DNA from: Actinomycetes bacterium
GTDB lineage: Bacteria > Actinomycetota > Actinomycetes > Mycobacteriales > Mycobacteriaceae
NCBI GenBank assembly: GCA_023404955.1
Contig: JAEXZY010000028.1
Coordinates: 15,335-79,334, forward strand
Direction: 5' to 3'
DNA: 64,000 bases
Shown here: positions 51,202 through 60,540 of the stretch, piece after piece
Layout of the letters: each line of letters begins with the position of its first letter
Position numbering within the stretch: the stretch's first letter is position 1
Program-made: the position numbers and the translations under genes
The notes under the pieces: model-generated
The model's database searches: none
Seen by the model: the letters and a program-made list of their open reading frames with translations, nothing else
Told to the model about the DNA's origin: nothing

Positions 51202-52112
51202 GCGCCGAACCGGTGGATGACCTCGCGCGCCAACGCTCGATACGCTTCGGCCCCATTGGATTTCGGCGCCCATGTGGTGATCGGCTCACCGGCCACGCTG
51301 GTCTCGGGGAAGCGCACGGTGCGGGTGATCACCGTGTCGAACACGAGGTCGCCGAAGCGCTCGACCACCCGGGCCATCACCTCGCGGGAGTTGACGGTGC
51401 GCGGGTCGTATCGGGTGATCAGGATGCCGCTGATGTCGAGCTTGGGGTTGAGCCGGTCGTGCACCTTCTCGACGGTGTCGGTGAGCAGCGCCAGACCGCG
51501 CAGCGAGAAGTACTCGCACTCGGTCGGGATGATCACGCCGTCGCTGCAGGCCAGCCCGTTGACGGTGAGCAGGCCGAGCGAGGGCTGGCAGTCGATCAGC
51601 ACGTAGTCGTAGCGGTCGAGCACCGGATAGAGCGCCCGCGCCAGCGACTGTTCCCGCCCGACCTCGTTGACCAGCTGGATCTCGGCGGCCGACAGGTCGA
51701 TGTTGCTGGGCACGAGGTCCAGGCCGGGCACGCGTGTCGTGATCAGCACCTGGTCGATCGACACCCGCGGTTCGACCAGCAGGTTGTAGACGGTGTTGTC
51801 GAGCTCGTAGTGCGGCACGCCGAGCCCGGCGGACAGCGCACCCTGCGGGTCGAGGTCGACCAGCAGCACCCGGCGGCCGTACTCGGCGAGCGCCGCACCG
51901 AGGTTGATGGTCGACGTGGTCTTGCCGACCCCGCCCTTCTGGTTGCACATCGCGATGACGGTGGCGGGCCCGTGCGACGTCCGCGGCGGCGGTTCTGGAA
52001 TGTCGCGGGGCAGCCGGCCGGTCAACCCGGGCGTGGGCTCGGGCTCCGGGGTCGGTCCGGAGTCGGAGGTGGGTCCCGGGTCTGAGATGGGGAGGCCCGT
52101 GTCGTCGGTCAT
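51198..52112 (-). CDS. ParA-family ATPase
   Basis: A 304-residue deviant-Walker ATPase of the ParA/Soj family. The N-terminus has about 45 Pro/Thr/Glu-rich residues, then IAMCNQKGGVGKTTSTINLGAAL (the deviant Walker A with an early Lys), LLVDLDPQGALSAGLG, and VLIDCQPSLGLLTVNGL (Walker B). It probably acts with scpA/scpB in chromosome handling, as the conserved position suggests (Rv1708). It is not the oriC ParA. GTGA overlap with scpA. Start 52112 is preferred over 52136. It is separated from xerD by 93 bp, where other mycobacteria carry additional genes. Confidence 0.93.
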   Translation of the reverse strand: MTDDTGLPISDPGPTSDSGPTPEPEPTPGLTGRLPRDIPEPPPRTSHGPATVIAMCNQKGGVGKTTSTINLGAALAEYGRRVLLVDLDPQGALSAGLGVPHYELDNTVYNLLVEPRVSIDQVLITTRVPGLDLVPSNIDLSAAEIQLVNEVGREQSLARALYPVLDRYDYVLIDCQPSLGLLTVNGLACSDGVIIPTECEYFSLRGLALLTDTVEKVHDRLNPKLDISGILITRYDPRTVNSREVMARVVERFGDLVFDTVITRTVRFPETSVAGEPITTWAPKSNGAEAYRALAREVIHRFGA

Positions 52113-52205
52113 GCCGGACCGTCGCTGGTCAGGCAACGCTGCGGCATGTCGGACATCGCGGCAAGCTTAACGGGAGATGACGCGCCAGCGAGGCAGACCC
52201 GCACG

Positions 52206-53165
52206 CTAGCGTGCCCTCGGGTGCGCGCCCGCCCACACCTCGCGCAGCGCGTTGACGGTGACCATCGTGTAGATCTGCGTCGTGGTCACCGAGGCGTGGC
52301 CCAGGAGTTCCTGCACGACGCGCACGTCGGCGCCGCCGTCGAGGAGGTGGGTGGCGAACGAATGGCGCAGCACGTGCGGGGAGACGGCAGCGGTGATCCC
52401 GGCACGATCGGCGGCGTCCTGCAGCACCTGCCACGCACTCTGCCGGGACAGCCGCCCGCCGCGGGCGTTGAGGAAGATGGCGGGCGTGCCGCGGCCACGG
52501 CGGGCCAGGTCCGGTCGGGCCCGCACGAGATAGGCATCCAGCGCCGCGACCGCGGGCCGGCCGATCGGGATCAGGCGCTCCTTGCCGCCCTTGCCGTGCA
52601 GCAGCACCGAGCGGGCATGCAGGTCGATGTCGTCGATGTCCAGGCCGACAGCCTCGGAGATCCGCGCCCCGGTCGAGTAGAGGAGCTCCAGCAGTGCCCG
52701 GTTGCGCAGCGTCAACGGTCCGTCGGCGTCGCTGTCCCCACCCGCCGCCTCGAGCAGTGCCAGGACTTCGTCCAGCGTCAGGCTCTTCGGCAGCCGCCGG
52801 CTCGGAGTGGGCGGTTTCACTTCCCGGGCGACGTCGAGCGCCGCGATCCCCTCCGCGGCGGCGAAACGGTGCAGGCCGCGCACCGCGATCAGGGCGCGCG
52901 CGGCCGAGACCGCCGACAGCGCGGGCACACCGTTGTCCGGATCGCCCTGGCGCAGCGCGACGAGGAACTCGCTCACGTCGGGCTCGGTGGCGTCGGCCAG
53001 ATCGGTGACCTCGCGTGACGACAGGTGCTCGACGTAGCGGCGCAGATCCCGGCGGTACGAACTGAGCGTGTTGGCGGCGGCGCCGCGCTCGATCGCCAGG
53101 TGGTCGAGGTAGCCCTGGATCTGGGCCTCGAGGGTGGAGCCGACAGACGAGAACGTCTGGGTCAC
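52206..53165 (-). CDS. xerD: Tyrosine recombinase XerD
   Basis: A 319-residue tyrosine recombinase. The N-terminal SAM-like domain reads IQGYLDHLAIERGAAANTLSSYRRDLRRYVEHL. The catalytic domain has STGARISEAVGL (first Arg), GKGGKERLIPIG (Lys), HVLRHSFATHLLDGG (His-x-x-Arg) and GHASVTTTQIYT (His and nucleophilic Tyr). With XerC it resolves chromosome dimers at dif. The GTG start at 53165 overlaps the nudix stop. It is a housekeeping recombinase in its usual place (Rv1701), so it is not a prophage integrase. Confidence 0.95.
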   Translation of the reverse strand: MTQTFSSVGSTLEAQIQGYLDHLAIERGAAANTLSSYRRDLRRYVEHLSSREVTDLADATEPDVSEFLVALRQGDPDNGVPALSAVSAARALIAVRGLHRFAAAEGIAALDVAREVKPPTPSRRLPKSLTLDEVLALLEAAGGDSDADGPLTLRNRALLELLYSTGARISEAVGLDIDDIDLHARSVLLHGKGGKERLIPIGRPAVAALDAYLVRARPDLARRGRGTPAIFLNARGGRLSRQSAWQVLQDAADRAGITAAVSPHVLRHSFATHLLDGGADVRVVQELLGHASVTTTQIYTMVTVNALREVWAGAHPRAR

Positions 53166-53794
53166 GCGTGTCCCTTCCGCCGTGCGAACGCCGTGGGCCT
53201 GTCGGTCCAGGGCGCGTCGACGGCGCGGAGCGCATCGATGCCGGGCATCGCATGCGCGGCCAGGATGCCGGCGACGGAGATCGAATTGACGATCTCCCCC
53301 GAGTACACCTTGGCGACGGCGTCTTCGAGCGCGACACGCTCGACGACGAGGTCGGCTTCTTCGTGTTCGGCCTCGGGACGGCCGACCTCGCGCAGCCCGG
53401 TCGCCAGATACACCCGCACGCTCTCGTCGCTGAACCCGGCCGCGGTGTCGAGGTCGACCAAGGTGTGCCAGTTCTCGGCGGCCAGGCCGGCCTCTTCTTC
53501 GAGTTCCCGCGCCGCGGACACGTGCGGCGGCTCCCCACTCATGTCCAGCAGGCCGGCGGGCAACTCCCACAACCGGCGGCCGAACGGGTGCCGGTACTGA
53601 TAGACGAGGACGACGCGGCCCTCGTCGTCGAGGGCGACGACGGCCACCGCGCCGTAGTGCTCGACGATCTCGCGGCGCGCCGTGGATCCGCCCGGCATGC
53701 GCACCTCGTCGGCACGCAGCGCGAAGATGTTGCCCACGTAAAGGGTCTCCGACGATGCCACCGAGAAGTCGTGGCTGCCGGCCCCGTCAGCCAC
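53162..53794 (-). CDS. Nudix hydrolase, ADP-ribose pyrophosphatase type
   Basis: A 210-residue Nudix hydrolase. The Nudix box reads GLLDMSGEPPHVSAARELEEEAGL, matching G-x5-E-x7-REUxEExGU. N-terminal strands include VVALDDEGRVVLVYQYRHPFGRRLWELPAG, typical of ADP-ribose pyrophosphatases that cut ADP-ribose to AMP and ribose 5-phosphate. The start is GTG at 53794, which overlaps the pyrG stop by 8 bp and is chosen for length and family alignment. The GTGA stop overlap couples it to xerD. It matches Rv1700. Confidence 0.92.
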   Translation of the reverse strand: MADGAGSHDFSVASSETLYVGNIFALRADEVRMPGGSTARREIVEHYGAVAVVALDDEGRVVLVYQYRHPFGRRLWELPAGLLDMSGEPPHVSAARELEEEAGLAAENWHTLVDLDTAAGFSDESVRVYLATGLREVGRPEAEHEEADLVVERVALEDAVAKVYSGEIVNSISVAGILAAHAMPGIDALRAVDAPWTDRPTAFARRKGHA

Positions 53795-55550
53795 GCGCGG
53801 GAGCGTCTTCCAGAGCGTGCTTGGCGCCGTTGGTCTCCCGCTCGGCCACCTCCGGGATGTCGACGGGCAGCCGCTCGGCATTCTTGTAGTCCAGCGACGC
53901 GCCGACGAACGCGACGAACAACGGATGCGGCCGGGTCGGGCGGCTCTTGAGCTCCGGGTGGGCCTGAGTCCCGACCAGGAACGGATGCACCTCGGGGTCG
54001 TATTCGACGAACTCCACCAGGTGTCCGTCGGGTGAGGTGCCCGAGAAGCGCAGGCCACTCTCGGCGATCTGGTCGCGGTAGCCGTTGTTGACCTCGTAGC
54101 GGTGCCGGTGCCGTTCGGACACCTCGGTTGACTGATACGCCTGCGCGACAAGCGAATCCGGGGTCAGCACGGCCGGGTAGGCGCCCAGGCGCATGGTGCC
54201 GCCGAGGTCCGCTTCGCCGGCGACGATCTCCTGCTGATCGGCCATGGTCGAGATCACCGGGTCAGGAGTGTCGGGGTCGAACTCGGCCGAGCTCGCCTCG
54301 GTCAGCCCCACCGACCGCGCAGCCTCGATCACGATGCACTGCAATCCCAGGCACAGTCCCAGCACGGGCAGGCCGCGCCGGCGGGCGTAGCTGATGGCGC
54401 CGATCTTGCCCTCGATGCCGCGGATGCCGAAGCCGCCCGGGATCAGCACGCCGTCGACGTCGGACAGTGCCGCCGCCGCGCCGGTGTCGGTCTCACAATC
54501 GTCGGAGGCGACCCAGCGCATCTCGACGCGTGCGTGGTGGGCGAAGCCACCCGCACGCAGCGCCTCGGCGACCGACAGGTAGGCATCGGACAGGTCGATG
54601 TACTTGCCCACCAGCGCAATCCGCACCGTCTCGCGCGGCTCGTGCACGCGACGCAGCAGATCGTTCCACTGAGTCCAGTCCACGTCCCGGAACGGCAGAT
54701 TCAGCCGGCGCACCACGTACGCGTCGAGCTCTTCGCGGTGCAGCACCTTGGGGATGTCGTAGATCGACGGCGCGTCGGGGGTCGAGATGCAGCCGTCGAT
54801 GTCGACGTCGCACATCAGCGCGATCTTGTTCTTGAGCCCCTCCGGCACGTCCCGGTCGCAGCGCAGGATCAGCGCGTCGGGCTGGATGCCGATGCTGCGC
54901 AGTGCCGCCACCGAGTGCTGGGTCGGCTTGGTCTTCAGTTCGCCGGAGGGCGCCATGTAGGGGATCAGCGAGCAGTGCAGGAAGAAGCAGTTCTCCCGGC
55001 CGACCTCGTGGCGTACCTGTCGCGCGGCCTCCAGGAACGGCAGCGATTCGATGTCGCCGACCGTGCCGCCGACCTCGGTGATCACCACGTCGGGGCGGTT
55101 GCCGTCGGCGTCGGGTTCGGCCATGGCCAGCACCCGGCTCTTGATCTCGTCGGTGATGTGCGGGATGACCTGCACGGTGTCGCCGAGGTACTCGCCGCGG
55201 CGCTCCTTGGCGATCACCGACGAATACACCTGTCCCGTGGTCACATTCGCGTACCCGGTCAGGTTGCGGTCCAGGAAGCGCTCGTAGTGACCGACGTCGA
55301 GGTCGGTCTCGGCGCCGTCCTCGGTGACGAACACCTCACCGTGCTGGAACGGGTTCATCGTGCCCGGATCGACGTTGAGGTAGGGATCCAGCTTCTGCAT
55401 CGTCACCTGCAGACCACGTGCGGTGAGGAGTTGACCGAGGCTGGACGCCGTCAGACCCTTACCGAGTGAAGACACCACCCCACCGGTCACGAAGAGATGT
55501 TTGGTGGCGGTCTGCGGATGTTTACGCAGTGGCTTCGTTTGGCCTGGCAC
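53787..55550 (-). CDS. pyrG: CTP synthase
   Basis: A 587-residue CTP synthetase, the normal length. The amidoligase domain begins LFVTGGVVSSLGKGLTASSLGQLL (P-loop), and the C-terminal glutamine amidotransferase domain contains GGFGIRGIEGKIGAI, GLCLGLQCIVIE (nucleophilic Cys in GLCLG) and HPFLVGTQAHPELKSRP (His and Glu of the triad). It makes CTP from UTP, ATP and glutamine. A TAGGGT -10 eight bases before the GTG suggests a near-leaderless transcript, with a GGAG also close. The start is 55550; GTG 55568 would add six residues. It matches Rv1699. Confidence 0.97.
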   Translation of the reverse strand: MPGQTKPLRKHPQTATKHLFVTGGVVSSLGKGLTASSLGQLLTARGLQVTMQKLDPYLNVDPGTMNPFQHGEVFVTEDGAETDLDVGHYERFLDRNLTGYANVTTGQVYSSVIAKERRGEYLGDTVQVIPHITDEIKSRVLAMAEPDADGNRPDVVITEVGGTVGDIESLPFLEAARQVRHEVGRENCFFLHCSLIPYMAPSGELKTKPTQHSVAALRSIGIQPDALILRCDRDVPEGLKNKIALMCDVDIDGCISTPDAPSIYDIPKVLHREELDAYVVRRLNLPFRDVDWTQWNDLLRRVHEPRETVRIALVGKYIDLSDAYLSVAEALRAGGFAHHARVEMRWVASDDCETDTGAAAALSDVDGVLIPGGFGIRGIEGKIGAISYARRRGLPVLGLCLGLQCIVIEAARSVGLTEASSAEFDPDTPDPVISTMADQQEIVAGEADLGGTMRLGAYPAVLTPDSLVAQAYQSTEVSERHRHRYEVNNGYRDQIAESGLRFSGTSPDGHLVEFVEYDPEVHPFLVGTQAHPELKSRPTRPHPLFVAFVGASLDYKNAERLPVDIPEVAERETNGAKHALEDAPARG

Positions 55551-55558
55551 GGAACTCC

Positions 55559-55564
55559 ACCCTA
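55559..55564 (-). promoter_or_regulatory. Candidate -10 for pyrG
   Basis: TAGGGT on the minus strand lies eight bases before the GTG at 55550. It fits the TANNNT mycobacterial -10 and would give a leaderless or very short-leader transcript. No convincing -35 is seen. An overlapping GGAG could serve as ribosome binding site instead. Confidence 0.35.
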
Positions 55565-55612
55565 ACACCGACTGCGATGCCGCGTTGCTGACACGCGGAT
55601 CGGTAGGGGGCG

Positions 55613-56554
55613 CTACTGCGGGACGGTGACCGCGGTGGCGCCTTGACCGCTGCCGTACTGACCCGGTTTGCCGCCTCCGAGCAGCGCGCTCACCGCCAGC
55701 ACGGTCGTGATCCGGCCAGATTCCCGGTCGATGTCGTCGACAGTGCTCACCGCGGTGGTGAGGGCGTTGTCCGAACGGGCCACGGCGACCGCCGACGTAC
55801 CCGTGGCCGCACCGTCGCGGCCGGCGAGCACGACGCCCGCACCGTGGGGGGCCAGCCCGGCGGCGAAGCGTGCGACCGTCGAGCCCTGGTTGCCGGCATC
55901 GTCGCCGAGGCCCCCGCCGGTGACGACGACCGCGGCGTCGGCCGCACCGATGCGCTCGGTGCCGTAGGTGATGAAGCCGGTGTCGCGCAGCGCGGACAGC
56001 ACGGTGTCGCGCTGGTCGTCGTTGACCGGCGGCGCCTTGGGGTCCCGGTTGGTCAGCAACGTGATGCCGAGCAGATCGCCGGCCTGGGAGCCCTGATCGA
56101 CGGTCGTGGTGCTCAGCTGCGTGCCGGCCGGCAGGATCGGCGAATTCACCACCGAGAACAGCTTCTCGGCGGAGTTGGCGTCGACGAACTCCTGGGTCAA
56201 CGCGACGGTGCCGCTGACGCGCCCGCCTCCCTCACCGACGAGCCGAGTCACCGCGTCGACGTCATCGTCGGCCGCGTCCGGGGTGCGGAACAACACCACC
56301 GTCTTGTCGGCCAAGCTGCCGCGCAAGATGCGCGGAGCCATCTGCGCGTCGAAATCGCCTGCCGCGCTGAGCTTTTCGTTCAACGCATTGCGGTCGGTGG
56401 TGAGCGTGTCGATCTCGGTCTGCATCTGCGCCTTGTCGTCGCGCAGGCCCGACAGCACGGTGTTGGACAGCAGCCCGGAGCCCAGGGCGATACCGAGCGC
56501 CAGCGCCAGGAACACGGCGGCCAGCGAGATGGCGTGCGAACGCAGCGAGATCAT
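55613..56554 (-). CDS. mctB: Copper transport protein MctB homologue
   Basis: A 313-residue protein with one N-terminal hydrophobic segment (SHAISLAAVFLALALGIALGSGLLSN), then a coiled-coil-like stretch (LRDDKAQMQTEIDTLTTDRNALNEKL) and two alpha/beta parts with VVLFRTPDAADDDVDAVTRLVGEGGG and TVDQGSQAGDLLGITLLTN. This is the MctB (Rv1698) family, an outer-membrane-associated protein linked to copper resistance and transport. It lies 10 bp after steA and about 60 bp before pyrG. The start is the ATG at 56554. Confidence 0.93.
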   Translation of the reverse strand: MISLRSHAISLAAVFLALALGIALGSGLLSNTVLSGLRDDKAQMQTEIDTLTTDRNALNEKLSAAGDFDAQMAPRILRGSLADKTVVLFRTPDAADDDVDAVTRLVGEGGGRVSGTVALTQEFVDANSAEKLFSVVNSPILPAGTQLSTTTVDQGSQAGDLLGITLLTNRDPKAPPVNDDQRDTVLSALRDTGFITYGTERIGAADAAVVVTGGGLGDDAGNQGSTVARFAAGLAPHGAGVVLAGRDGAATGTSAVAVARSDNALTTAVSTVDDIDRESGRITTVLAVSALLGGGKPGQYGSGQGATAVTVPQ

Positions 56555-56564
56555 GTCGGCTGCC

Positions 56565-57749
56565 CTAGGAGACCAGACCCTGGACCCACAGCAGGAACTG
56601 GTTCCACGTGTGGGTGATCCATTCGAGCACTGCGGCATCGGCGCGCGACACCCACAGCGCGGCGATCACCGCGATCAGCATCGCGAGCACCAGCAGCGCG
56701 ATCGCACCGCCGGAGACGCGGCTGCGGTACAGCGTCGCAACGGCTTTGGCGTCGACGAGCTTCTCCCCCACCTTCAGCCGGGTCAGGAAGGTGGACGGAT
56801 TGCTGCGCTGACGGGTGCGATCGAAGAACTCCTCGATGCTGGCAGTGTGGCCGACGGTGACGATCAGCGAGGCACCGTGGTGGTCGCAGAGCAGCAGGGC
56901 CAGATCGGCGGCCGACCCCGCGGCCGGGAACGTCATCGCGCCGACGCCGAGGTCCTGGATGCGCTCGAGGCCGGCGGCGTGGCCGTCGGCGTCGGCGGGC
57001 AGTACCACCTGCGCACCGCTACGCAGCGCCTCGGTGCTGATCTTGTCCGGGTCGCCGACGATCAGCGCGGGCCGATAGCCGGCCTTGCGCAGGATGTCGG
57101 CGCCGGTCCCGACGCCGACGAGCACCGGCTGGTACTCCTTGATGAACGGCTTGAGCGCCTTCAGGTCGGCCGCGGCGTGGTCTTCCTCGGCGACGACCAC
57201 GACGTGGCGGCGGTTGAGGTCCACGTCGATGTCGGGGATGCCGATGCCGTCGATCAGCAGCGGGCTCTCGCTGCGGATGAACTCGATCGAGTTGCCCGCG
57301 AAGGCCTCCAGGTGCGCAACGAGCCCGCCCTTGGCTTCCTGCATCATCTCGTGGATGTCGGCGTCGGTGCGCTCGGTGCCCAGGATCAGGCGCCGGTCAC
57401 CGGAATAGACACCACCCTCGTTGATCCGAATCCGGGCGCCGTCCTTGACCTTCTTGAAGACCTCCGGTCCCGTGTCGTCGACGAGGGTGATGCCGTTGGC
57501 GACGAGCACCTCGGGTCCGAGGTTCGGGTAGCGCCCCGAGATCGACGACGACGCGTTGACCACGGCTGCGATGTTGGCCTCGACCAGGGCGTCGGCGGTG
57601 ACGCGGTCGAGGTCCTGCGCGTCGATGACGACGATGTCGCCGGGAGTCACCCGGCGCAGGAGTCGATCGATGTCGCGGTCCACGCGGGCGGTGCCGGTGA
57701 TGCCCGGCCGTGAACTGGCGTTTCGGGAGAGCAGCGCTGACATCTTCAT
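56565..57749 (-). CDS. steA: SteA-family putative cytokinetic ring/thiamin pyrophosphokinase-like protein
   Basis: A 394-residue protein close to Rv1697. It reads PGITGTARVDRDIDRLLRRVTPGDIVVIDAQDLDRVTADAL, then SSSISGRYPNLGPEVLVANGITLVDD, a thiamin-pyrophosphokinase-like region QPVLVGVGTGADILRKAGYRPALIVGDPDKIS, and a C-terminal TM segment (GGAIALLVLAMLIAVIAALWVS) that anchors it. In corynebacteria SteA works with SteB in cell separation. The next gene, MctB type, is in the SteB position by order. The start ATG at 57749 with MKMSALL matches the family; M at 57743 is also possible. Confidence 0.93.
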   Translation of the reverse strand: MKMSALLSRNASSRPGITGTARVDRDIDRLLRRVTPGDIVVIDAQDLDRVTADALVEANIAAVVNASSSISGRYPNLGPEVLVANGITLVDDTGPEVFKKVKDGARIRINEGGVYSGDRRLILGTERTDADIHEMMQEAKGGLVAHLEAFAGNSIEFIRSESPLLIDGIGIPDIDVDLNRRHVVVVAEEDHAAADLKALKPFIKEYQPVLVGVGTGADILRKAGYRPALIVGDPDKISTEALRSGAQVVLPADADGHAAGLERIQDLGVGAMTFPAAGSAADLALLLCDHHGASLIVTVGHTASIEEFFDRTRQRSNPSTFLTRLKVGEKLVDAKAVATLYRSRVSGGAIALLVLAMLIAVIAALWVSRADAAVLEWITHTWNQFLLWVQGLVS

Positions 57750-57841
57750 GGGGGGATTCTGGCCAGCTACCCCGCGGATGTGTCGGAGGCGCGCCGTAAC
57801 ATCAGCCTCAGAAGTATCTTCTTTTCACACCAGTCACACCA

Positions 57842-59617
57842 TCAGGCGGGTGCGTCACGCTCCTGCCGCGCCGCGTCCAGCAGCTCCCGCGCGTGCGCCC
57901 GGCCGCTGTCGGATTCCCCCAGACCGGCCAGCATCCGGGCCAGTTCAGCGACCCGGTCGTCCTCGTCGAGGCGGCGCACGCCGCTGGTCTTGGCCCGCGT
58001 CGACGTCGCTTCCGCCTGACCCTCGATGACCAGGTGCACATCGGCATAGGCGGCGACCTGAGGCAGGTGCGTCACGACGATGACCTGATGGGTGCGGGCC
58101 AGGCGCGCGAGCCGGCGCCCGATCTGCACGGCCGCACGCCCGCCCACGCCGGCGTCGACTTCGTCGAACACCATCGTCGTGCCCTCCGTGGACGCCGCGA
58201 GCACCACCTCGAGGGCGAGCATCACGCGCGACAGCTCGCCGCCGGACGCACTCTTGTGCAGCGGCAAAACGTCCGACCCGCGGTGCGCGGCAAACCCGAA
58301 TTCCACCGCGTCCACGCCGTCGCGGCCGGCGTGCACCACATCGCCGGAGCTCAGCGTCAGCGGCGCGCTGTCATCGGGACGCGCCAACAGCGGGCTGACC
58401 GCGATGGTGAACTGCGCGCCGGCCATCGCCAGCCCGCCGAGCTCGGCGGTGACCGCCTTGGCCAACCCCTTGGCGGCCTTGACCCGCGCCTTGGTCACGT
58501 CGGCGGCCGCGGCCGCGACAGTGCCTGCGAGATCGTCGACGCGGCGCGCGAGGCCGGTCATCGCCTCTTCGGAGACGTCGAGCTGGGCCAGCCGCTCGCG
58601 AGACGTGCGCGCCCACTCCAGCACGCCGTCGACATCGGGGGCGTACTTACGGGTCAGCGACCGCAGCTCGGCCTGACGCGCCAGCTTGGTCTCCAATGCG
58701 CTTGCATCACTGGGCAATTCGGACAGGAAGTGGCCGAGTTCGGCGGCGACGTCGACCACGACCGTCAGGGCGCCGTCGAGCTGCCCGGCCAACGTCTTGA
58801 GCGCCGCATCGTCGGTGTGTTCCAGCGCGGAGCGGGCCTGCCCGACGGCGTCGACCGCAGACACTCCGTCGCCCCCGGGCTCGCTGTCGCCCGACAGCGC
58901 CGAGCGCGCGGTGTGCACCGCCTCACGCAGCGCGTCGAGTTCGGACAGGCGCCGGATGTCCGACACCAGCGACTCGTCCTCGCCCGGCTGCGGCGAAACC
59001 GCGTCGATCTCGTCGATGCCGAACTGCAGGCGGTCCGCCTCCTGCGCGAGTTCCCTGGCGTGGCGGCGCCGCTCCTCGAGATCGGCGCGAGCGGCCAGCC
59101 ACTCATCACGTGCGGTCCGGTAGCGCTGCAGGTGCGCGGTGACCCCGGCATGCCGATCGAGAGCGCCGCGCTGCTGATCCGGCCGCATCAGGCGCAGCTG
59201 GTCGTTCTGACCGTGCAACGTGAGAAGCTCACCGGTGAACTCGCTCAGCGATTTGGCGGGGACGCTGCGGCCGCCCAGGTACGCACGGGAGGGTCCCTCA
59301 CGGCTCACCGAGCGGGCCGCGATCACGCTGCCGTCGTCATCGCGGTCGGCGCCGGACGAATCGAGGATGTCCTCGACCCGCGCGACCGCGTCAGCTCCGA
59401 GCTCGGCGGTGACGAACCGGCCTTCGACGACTGCCTTGGGCGAGCCGGACCGCACCCGCGCCGGGTCCGCGCGGGCACCCCCGAGCAGATGCAGACCCGT
59501 CACCACCATGGTCTTGCCGGCGCCGGTCTCACCGGTGAGCACGGTCAAGCCACCGTCGAACTCCGCGGTCGCGGCGCTGATGGCGCCCAGCGACTCGATC
59601 CGAATCTCCGCTAGCAC
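57842..59617 (-). CDS. recN: DNA repair protein RecN
   Basis: A 591-residue SMC-like ATPase. It has LAEIRIESLGAISAATAEFDGGLTVLTGETGAGKTMVVTG (Walker A) at the N-terminus, then two long coiled-coil regions, and C-terminal SASGGELSRVMLALEVVL (signature), TMVFDEVDAGVGG (Walker B) and VTHLPQVAAYAD. RecN acts early in double-strand break repair. GTG 59617 overlaps the nadK stop by one base and gives the family-type opening. It matches Rv1696 in the conserved tlyA-nadK-recN order. Confidence 0.96.
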   Translation of the reverse strand: MLAEIRIESLGAISAATAEFDGGLTVLTGETGAGKTMVVTGLHLLGGARADPARVRSGSPKAVVEGRFVTAELGADAVARVEDILDSSGADRDDDGSVIAARSVSREGPSRAYLGGRSVPAKSLSEFTGELLTLHGQNDQLRLMRPDQQRGALDRHAGVTAHLQRYRTARDEWLAARADLEERRRHARELAQEADRLQFGIDEIDAVSPQPGEDESLVSDIRRLSELDALREAVHTARSALSGDSEPGGDGVSAVDAVGQARSALEHTDDAALKTLAGQLDGALTVVVDVAAELGHFLSELPSDASALETKLARQAELRSLTRKYAPDVDGVLEWARTSRERLAQLDVSEEAMTGLARRVDDLAGTVAAAAADVTKARVKAAKGLAKAVTAELGGLAMAGAQFTIAVSPLLARPDDSAPLTLSSGDVVHAGRDGVDAVEFGFAAHRGSDVLPLHKSASGGELSRVMLALEVVLAASTEGTTMVFDEVDAGVGGRAAVQIGRRLARLARTHQVIVVTHLPQVAAYADVHLVIEGQAEATSTRAKTSGVRRLDEDDRVAELARMLAGLGESDSGRAHARELLDAARQERDAPA

Positions 59618-60540
59618 TACTGTCCGCGCCACCCCGTGACCGGCAACCGGAACTTGCGCACCAGCCGGTCGGTGAACGGCGCGCTGTCCAGCCGCACCCA
59701 CTTCAGCGGAGTGCCGCACCGGGTCACCTCGAGCCTGCTGCCGGCAGGCAGCACCATCTCGCGGCGCCCGTCGCAGAACACGAGCGCGTCGTGGCCGCCC
59801 GCTTCGATCTCTATCGCGATCAGCGCGTTGGGGCTGGTCACCATCGGCCGGGCGAACAACGCGTGCGCATTGTTGGGCACCACGATGATCGCCTCGAGGT
59901 CGGGCCACAGCACCGGACCGCCGGCGGAGAACGCGTATGCGGTGGAACCGGTCGGGCTCGACACCAGCACACCGTCGCACCCGAACGCCGACACCGGGCG
60001 GCCGTCGACCTCCAGCACAACGCCCAAAACGCCGAGGCGTGGGCCTTTCTCCAGACTCGCCTCGTTGAGCGCCCACCCGCGGTCGAGCAGCTCCCCACCC
60101 GACCACACGGCCACGTCGAGCGTCATCCGCTCCTCGACGCGGTACTCGCGGCGGACGATGTGGTCGAGCACTGTGTCGATCGAGTCGGCTTCCGCCTCCG
60201 CGAGGAAGCCGATCTTGCCGAGGTTCACCCCGAGCACCGGTATCTCGACGTTGCGGGCCAGCTCGGCGGCCCGCAGGAACGTACCGTCACCGCCGAGCAC
60301 GAGGACGAGCTCGCACCCTTCGGCGGCACGCTCTTCGGCGTCGACGACGTCCACGTCGACCCCCAGGGCGGCCATGTCGGCCGGCCGGCGGTCCGGCGAT
60401 CCGCGGTCGACCGCCTCGGCGGAGAGCACGCGTAACGCGATTCCGTTGTCGTCGAACACCTTTGCCACCCGCCGCGCCACGTCGAGGGCGTCGTCGCGTC
60501 CGGTGTGCACCACCAGCAGAACGGTGCGTTGGGCTGTCAT
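59617..60540 (-). CDS. nadK: NAD kinase
   Basis: A 307-residue NAD(+)/polyphosphate kinase (PpnK). It has VLVLGGDGTFLRAAELARN with the GGDGT motif, LGVNLGKIGFLAEAE, NEASLEKG, and SPTGSTAYAFSAGGPVLWPDLEAIIVVP, the conserved substrate and ATP segments. It makes NADP+. The ATG at 60540 overlaps the tlyA stop (ATGA). It matches Rv1695. Confidence 0.97.
   Translation of the reverse strand: MTAQRTVLLVVHTGRDDALDVARRVAKVFDDNGIALRVLSAEAVDRGSPDRRPADMAALGVDVDVVDAEERAAEGCELVLVLGGDGTFLRAAELARNVEIPVLGVNLGKIGFLAEAEADSIDTVLDHIVRREYRVEERMTLDVAVWSGGELLDRGWALNEASLEKGPRLGVLGVVLEVDGRPVSAFGCDGVLVSSPTGSTAYAFSAGGPVLWPDLEAIIVVPNNAHALFARPMVTSPNALIAIEIEAGGHDALVFCDGRREMVLPAGSRLEVTRCGTPLKWVRLDSAPFTDRLVRKFRLPVTGWRGQ

Noticed and set aside
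52206..53165. Phage or integrative-element integrase
   Set aside because: The tyrosine recombinase sits in the conserved pyrG-nudix-xerD-parA order of mycobacteria and lacks flanking tRNA attachment sites or phage genes, so it is housekeeping XerD.
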